A DNA stretch of 64,000 nt from Cyathus striatus (taxonomy: Eukaryota; Basidiomycota; Agaricomycetes; Agaricales; Nidulariaceae). The notes beneath the pieces are model-generated. The model was not told where the DNA came from and ran no database searches. It was given only the letters and a program-made list of their open reading frames with translations. Within the stretch, counting starts at the first letter, position 1. Each line of letters begins with the position of its first letter. The DNA lies in contig JAOVFP010000006.1 of NCBI GenBank assembly GCA_025738555.1, forward strand, positions 6,014,001 to 6,078,000, given 5' to 3'. Both the position numbers and the translations under genes were made by a program. Below are positions 59,210 to 64,000 of the stretch, one piece after another.

Positions 59210-61361
59210 ATGCCAGAAATTACTCAACATATTTTATTCTGGTTATTATTAATTTGGCTATTTCAATGGCTCCCAAGTGCAATACTAGTTCTATTTATTT
59301 TTATTCAACCAGTACTTGCAGCAGGAGAACAATCATTTCCTGACATCACATTTGATGTGTTCAGTAAATTTATTCTGTCAAATTTTGGTTCCAACATCAC
59401 ACTCTCTGCCACATTGGTTATATTGTTCTCTATGATCAACAATGCCGATTTGTTGAGTCTTCATGCAAGACAGCAGAATGCAAAGTTAACAGGAGAAAAA
59501 AATGTTGATGCAACTGCATGGATTAGATTACTGGCTAGAGCTATTCAGGAAAAAATTGGCATGGACTCAGATGATCTCTTTGAAGATTATGAAATTAATG
59601 AACACACAACTCGAACAGGCAGATCTATTTTGTTAGGCACTAAATTAAATGAAATGGCAAGACTTCTGAACTTGTATCCTTTCAATCAGGAGAGGAAAGC
59701 TTTTGAAGGTCAACTGAAACCTGTATCTCATACTAGTATTGATCCTGTTCATATAATATGTCCTATAGCTGCAGAGTGTGAGACACGGAGCTGTAAAGGA
59801 CGGGCACTACATGTGCATACTAAAGTTAGAGATGTACCTAAAGCAACATTAATTAAAGGCTCAAAAATATTTGAACATGCTTATGTAGTATCAGGTGTTT
59901 GTGAAAAATGTAAAACATTATATTCTGCAGAACATGAACGAGCCTACGATGAAAAACAGGGATATTATATGGTTCATTTAAACTCTGCTAAATATCTGAA
60001 AGTAGGAAAAAAACTATGGGTAGATAGGGCATTTTCTCAAGGTGTTCTGAATGGTATATATAGCTTTCATGCATCTGCTGCAGCATATATGGAATATTGG
60101 AACAACAGTTTTGGAAATGGAAAGGAAATAAGCCGAAGACAAGTCTGGGAGACTTTTATACATGAATCAATATGCATGGTTTCTGCAGGATCTGGTGTTA
60201 ATTTTATTAGTCTTGATGGACTTTCAATTACTGCATTAACAGAAGAAGCATTTGCAAGGTTAGGTGAAAATGGAAAAATATGTGCATCACATAATCACAG
60301 CTGCTTAGAGTGTACACAGCCTTATAGAGAAACTCAAGACTCACTACCAAATGAGAGTGCAACAGTTAAAATGGTAGTAATTGATGGGATTGTTATGGGA
60401 CCACAGGTAATGCACAACTAAAACTAAACAATATTATACTAATACATATTTTAAGCACTGTGCATATGACAATTGTTCCAATACTCTTGTAAACCATAGA
60501 GGAGGTGTATTTTGTGATGTTCACAACCAAGAATTTGGAGCAAGATGCCATGTTCACGACTGTCAAAATCAAAAGATAGAAAATACACAAGCTTGCAATG
60601 AGCACCAGGAAATGTGGCATAAATATAATTTAGAACATAGTTCAGATTATTTAAATGGTGCACGAAGAATGCTTCGCAAACCAGCTGAAAATCCACCTTG
60701 GAATAAAAACCGAGGAAGACGTGTTCAGCAGCCTCATGATGAGTCAGATACCAATATTCCAAAGAAATCTCATTATTTTAGTGCCTCTCGCTATTATTGT
60801 GTAGAAACAATATGTGCTCCATGTGGTGCTGTAATTGCATGGACAAAGTTTGTGAAGTCTGAATCAACAACCAATATACTTAAGTTCTTAGAAGATGTTT
60901 TTCCTGACAAAGAATTAAGACCAGATTATATATGTATTGATAAGGCATGTAAACTTCTTTGAACAGCAGTTGCAAATGGAAGTTGGGTAGATTGGTTTAA
61001 AAGTAGCCACTTTGTAGTAGATGGCTATCACTATACAAATCACCGCTCAGATGATTATCTTTGTAGAAAGTGGTGTAATCCAGCACCACAAGATAGTTCT
61101 GCACCAAACCTTGTTTATATTGCACAAGACAGAAATGGTGAAAGATATCACAAACGAGCATTCAATACACAAGCCTGTGAACAACTAAATTCATGGCTTG
61201 GTGGGTTTGAATCTATTATGAAACGTATGACTCCAAGCAACTTTAATTGGTTCATACATTCTATGATCTTTTATCATACTCAACAAGTAATAAAACAGCA
61301 GAACAGCCAAAACTTTAGTATTATTAGTGAAGATTTTGAACATGATGATGGTCTGTTGTAG
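59210..61361 (+). pseudogene. CxC5/CxC6 KDZ-type transposase of B4, one nonsense codon
   Basis: Exons 59210-60406 and 60456-61361 join across a 49-bp intron (GTAATG, branch ATACTAATAC, TTAAG), giving about 700 residues. The order is: hydrophobic N-terminus (residues 8-38); FPDITFDVFSKFI; a CxC5-like cluster (CPIAAECETRSCKG about residue 184, then CEKCKTLYSAEH); CLEC near residue 368; a CxC6-like cluster starting at VVIDGIVMGPQHC with later CDVH, CHVHDC and CNEH; CVETICAPCGAVIAW; then a probable DDE core with CIDKAC, VVDGYHYTNH and ACEQLNSWLGG. CxC5 and CxC6 are cysteine clusters named for their association with KDZ transposases. The single lesion is TGA at 60960-60962 after CIDKACKLL, where relatives have Arg. 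Otherwise intact, so recently active. Confidence 0.85.
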
Positions 61362-61917
61362 AAGTATTGGAAGATGTGGTAGAAGAGGCATCAGAAATAA
61401 TAAGTGTGGGAAATATGGTAGAAGATGTGTCAGAAAATGTGGTACAAATGTAGTACAGAGATATCTGGTAGGAGAATAATAGGTGTGGGAAAATATTGTA
61501 GAAGAGGCATAGGAAGATGTGGTAGGGAGATAGTATGCTATCAGTACTGAAGGGTGTGGGAAAATGTAGTAAAGAATAGTAGTAGTAGCAAAGATGTAGT
61601 AGTGAGATAGTATGTTATCAATGGTGTGGGAAAATACACCTGGAGTCTTAAACAGAATTTACTTTAAAAAATACAAAGTCCATCAGGACTCCACCAGGAC
61701 TCCATTAGGACTTCTTATATTCCAGCAGGGTGTCATCAGGACAATATCTATTCCATCAGGACTCCATCTGGACTCCACTCAGACTTCACTGGACTCCACC
61801 TGGACTCCACCCACACTTCACCAGATTCCATCAGGACTCCACCAGACTTCACCCAGACTATCCAGACTATATTGAGTCTGGATAGACTGGGGGGGAGCAT
61901 AAAGTACTGATCAAAAC

Positions 61918-62516
61918 TGTTGCTTTGAGCTTGTATCATCATGTGCACCTTTGGAGTGCTTGGCAAAATCTGTCAGACCTTTAATATATTGCTCACAGTT
62001 GGCACAGGATCAGGTTCCATATAAGTATCTGCCATTAATGATGATTTTTGCATTAGCTCTTAAGTCACATATGCATGTCTATCTTAACCTGCAATTTGAC
62101 TGATCAGACATGCAAGTGAGCTACTTGATTACATGCTTAGAAGGCACTGATAGTAATATATATTGTATCTACAATAAGTAAACAATTTAATGTTACATTG
62201 TGTACTATAGTCTAGAAGTAATACTACAGTCTGTTTTGAGGCCTCAAAGTTAAGCTATGGTTATAAAAAATTTACTATCCCTCATAAGTTTATGGATTGT
62301 GCAGTTAAGTTACCCTTAATTATAAAGGAAATATATGTAAGTACAGCATAAACTGCTGATGGACAAAAATGGCATCAGTGTAATTCAATCCCCAACATAT
62401 CTAGATGGCAGCACATAGCATTGTGAAGCTGGCAAAACTGGGGGTGTCAAAATTGGAAGTTATGACAAGCTGTTCACATGATATGGTAACAGGTCTTGGC
62501 ACTACAATTTGATCAA
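61918..62516. other. Intergenic
   Basis: No gene or repeat recognised between the right TSD of B4 and the MITE target. Confidence 0.45.
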
Positions 62517-62524
62517 CTTTGAAC

Positions 62525-62883
62525 TAGTGCTGCCATGCACAGCGCAGTACTGTGTAGTGACTGTGACTGCACTGCAAGATTTCAAACTCAGTTACACTGC
62601 ACAGTGTGTCATGGTCCCTGTGAAGCACTGTGAAGTTCTCTGCACTGAATTGTTAAGCACTTGTTCATTTCTGCTCGTCAGCACTCTAGGGTGCTTCAAT
62701 CTGTCCCTTAATAATTAGATAAGTAATGGGACCCTTATATTTCCTAAAGCAGTAGTTTAGAGAGAGTGCCTTCTGAGTGCTGTCACTTCACAGTGCTTCA
62801 CAGCACACTGCCAACTGTGAAGCATATCACAGTACATAAAATTTCGCTTCACTGCCACTTTACTGCACTCTGTGGCAGCACTA
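62525..62883. mobile_element. hAT-type MITE (359 bp, 8-bp TSD CTTTGAAC)
   Basis: CTTTGAAC lies at 62517-62524 and 62884-62891. Terminal inverted repeats begin TAGTGCTGCCA and continue imperfectly. The inside has many short CAGTGCTTCACAG/CACTG motifs in both orientations. Ends of TAGNG type and an 8-bp TSD fit the hAT superfamily. No coding capacity. Confidence 0.88.
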
Positions 62884-62891
62884 CTTTGAAC

Positions 62892-64000
62892 TCCCCTAAT
62901 ATTGCTCGGTTCAGAGCTGGATAAACGAGCCTTGGCCCTTAGGAAATTCGGTCCAATATCACCAGCTTGCTGTTGTGATCTGCTAATGATTGCAGCGTTG
63001 GTGTATTCCTATGAATACACAGAATAAGTACACCTACGTAAAAATAGAAACGTACCTTGTTGTATTTAGTCCTGAGTCAAATACAATATTTGCGATTGAG
63101 TGTTTTCAGTGTAGTGTGTATGATAAGTTGAGTCTTCGAAGCATAAGTCAATCAAGAGCAAGTGTCAAACAAGTCACGTGCTACTGCCAATTGGACTATC
63201 CAATGATATTCTGCAATCAACAATACTAGATACAGTAGTCTAGTACTTTAAGTAGCGAGTAGATAAGTAAATATATGTATGTACCCTTTTTAGCAACAGT
63301 ACGAGACTTAGCGCTTAGCTTTAAGTCGAGTCTGGTTCTTACAGTCATGCTGTTAAAGAGGTTGAAAAAGGATTGATTTAATGTACCTATCTACTGACAT
63401 TTATATACCTTTCTGTACTACTGTTTCCAAAGTGTTCTAAATACTTCTTTACTGTTGTAGATATCTAAAGTACATTCTCTGAGTATTCTACTATCGTTTC
63501 TGGAACATTCTCAATGGTCCAGTAATGTTGTAGATACTTCAAAGTCCATCTACGCGAGTCCAGAGCTGATCATGCTTGGTGATCTCGGACTTTCCTAATT
63601 AATACTTCTTCCTCTCAGGGTATTAACGATGTGATCATAACGGATTTAAGCAAGCGGCACAGCCGCGAAGTAATGAAGTGACGAGATACAGAATAAGGAG
63701 AGAAGAAGAGAAATAAGTGGAAAGGGTGAGTAAATATGCTAGCTTCTAGGAATAGTTGAATATCCATAACACTTGCGAGTCACGTGGATTCACGCACAGA
63801 CCACACGAGGATTTTTCGTCATCCCAGTGGTTAAACGTTACGCGCCAGGGTGTTAACGTCCTCGAACGCTTCCCGTAGACCTTCTCGACTCAAGACACTG
63901 CATCTCAGCACCGCAACAGAGACTCTTTCCTAGGGAGTATCTTTGGCTCGTCCGGTCACCGATGTGGACTTCATTAAGAGCATGACCCCGGTCAAGCGTT
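62892..64000. other. Right-hand end of window, nothing recognised
   Basis: No convincing coding sequence on either strand. From about 63540 the sequence becomes less AT-rich and contains CpG words, unlike the decayed repeats. This might be the edge of another element or of a gene beyond the window. Confidence 0.35.

Larger units (their letters stand above)
55725..61909 (+). mobile_element. Element B4: complete KDZ/CxC-type transposon (6.2 kb, 8-bp TSD ATCAAAAC)
   Basis: ATCAAAAC lies at 55717-55724 and 61910-61917. The left end is AAGGTCTTTACACTCACCCC; the right end read inward is CAGTACTTTATGCTCCCCCC. Both ends have subterminal repeats of TCCACCTGGA/GGACTCCA type (55745-56040, 61680-61880). 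Inside, in order: tRNA-like module, C-rich region with a repeated palindrome, companion-protein gene, CxC5/CxC6 transposase gene. Both genes point to the CAGTAC end. It shares ends and TSD length with B1-B3, which would make it, or an intact sister copy, the source of the enzyme that moves them. Confidence 0.9.

Noticed and set aside
7658..60962. TGA as a sense codon (alternative genetic code)
   Set aside because: Many isolated in-frame stops are TGA, but TAG stops also occur in the LINE and element D, normal terminators include TGA-free ends by chance only, and CGA to TGA decay explains the positions better.

Overview
The window looks like a transposon-dense, gene-poor stretch of a filamentous fungal genome, most likely an agaricomycete (mushroom-forming basidiomycete). 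The evidence is the short introns (about 48-85 bp, GT..AG, some with CTAA-type branch sites), a Plavaka/CACTA-type transposase, transposases with the CxC5/CxC6 cysteine clusters of the KDZ group, an Spt5-like paralogue, NACHT/NLR-like fragments and a fungal LINE. All calls come from reading the sequence and from remembered family motifs; no search was run.

Almost everything can be read as a stack of insertions whose target-site duplications (TSDs) are still visible. (1) 0-6.4 kb: the 3' part of a CACTA/Plavaka transposase gene, split by a 5-kb foldback element (A1). (2) 7.0-9.0 kb: a multi-pass membrane protein gene with two introns and one nonsense codon. (3) 9.3-13.7 kb: a 5'-truncated LINE (14-bp TSD) split by a 1.07-kb solo-LTR-like repeat (E1). 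(4) 13.7-17.9 kb: NLR-like gene fragments and repeat blocks. (5) 17.9-32.2 kb: a decayed 14.3-kb KDZ/CxC element (C, 8-bp TSD) containing two foldback elements (A3, A4). A3 itself holds a small element (B1) and a BED-finger fragment; A4 holds a solo LTR. (6) 32.2-37.3 kb: a Tc1/mariner-like element (D, TA target) split by B2. (7) 38.2-46 kb: a LINE scrap and an Spt5-like gene on the minus strand, split by foldback element A2. (8) 46-52.3 kb: tRNA-like repeats, minisatellites, a LINE scrap, and nested solo-LTR-like repeats (E2 containing F). (9) 52.3-54.2 kb: B3. (10) 54.4-55.6 kb: an NLR-like fragment. (11) 55.7-61.9 kb: B4, a complete 6.2-kb transposon with two genes and a perfect 8-bp TSD. 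(12) 62.5-62.9 kb: a hAT-type MITE. The last kilobase holds nothing I recognise.

Two transposon families dominate. Family B (B1-B4 and C) has ends resembling AAGGTCTTTACACTC and CAGTACTTTACNCTC and 8-bp TSDs. Its large members encode a Lys-rich companion protein plus a CxC5/CxC6 transposase; the small members carry only tandem repeats. Family A (A1-A4) consists of 1.7-5 kb foldback elements with ends CATAAGTGTCAGCC and GAGGNGTGTCAGCC, perfect 7-bp TSDs and arms built of minisatellites; no coding partner for it is visible here. Both families have amplified 19-bp tandem units containing TGTCAC, or its complement, in unrelated sequence contexts. Family A is the best candidate for an undescribed system in this window.
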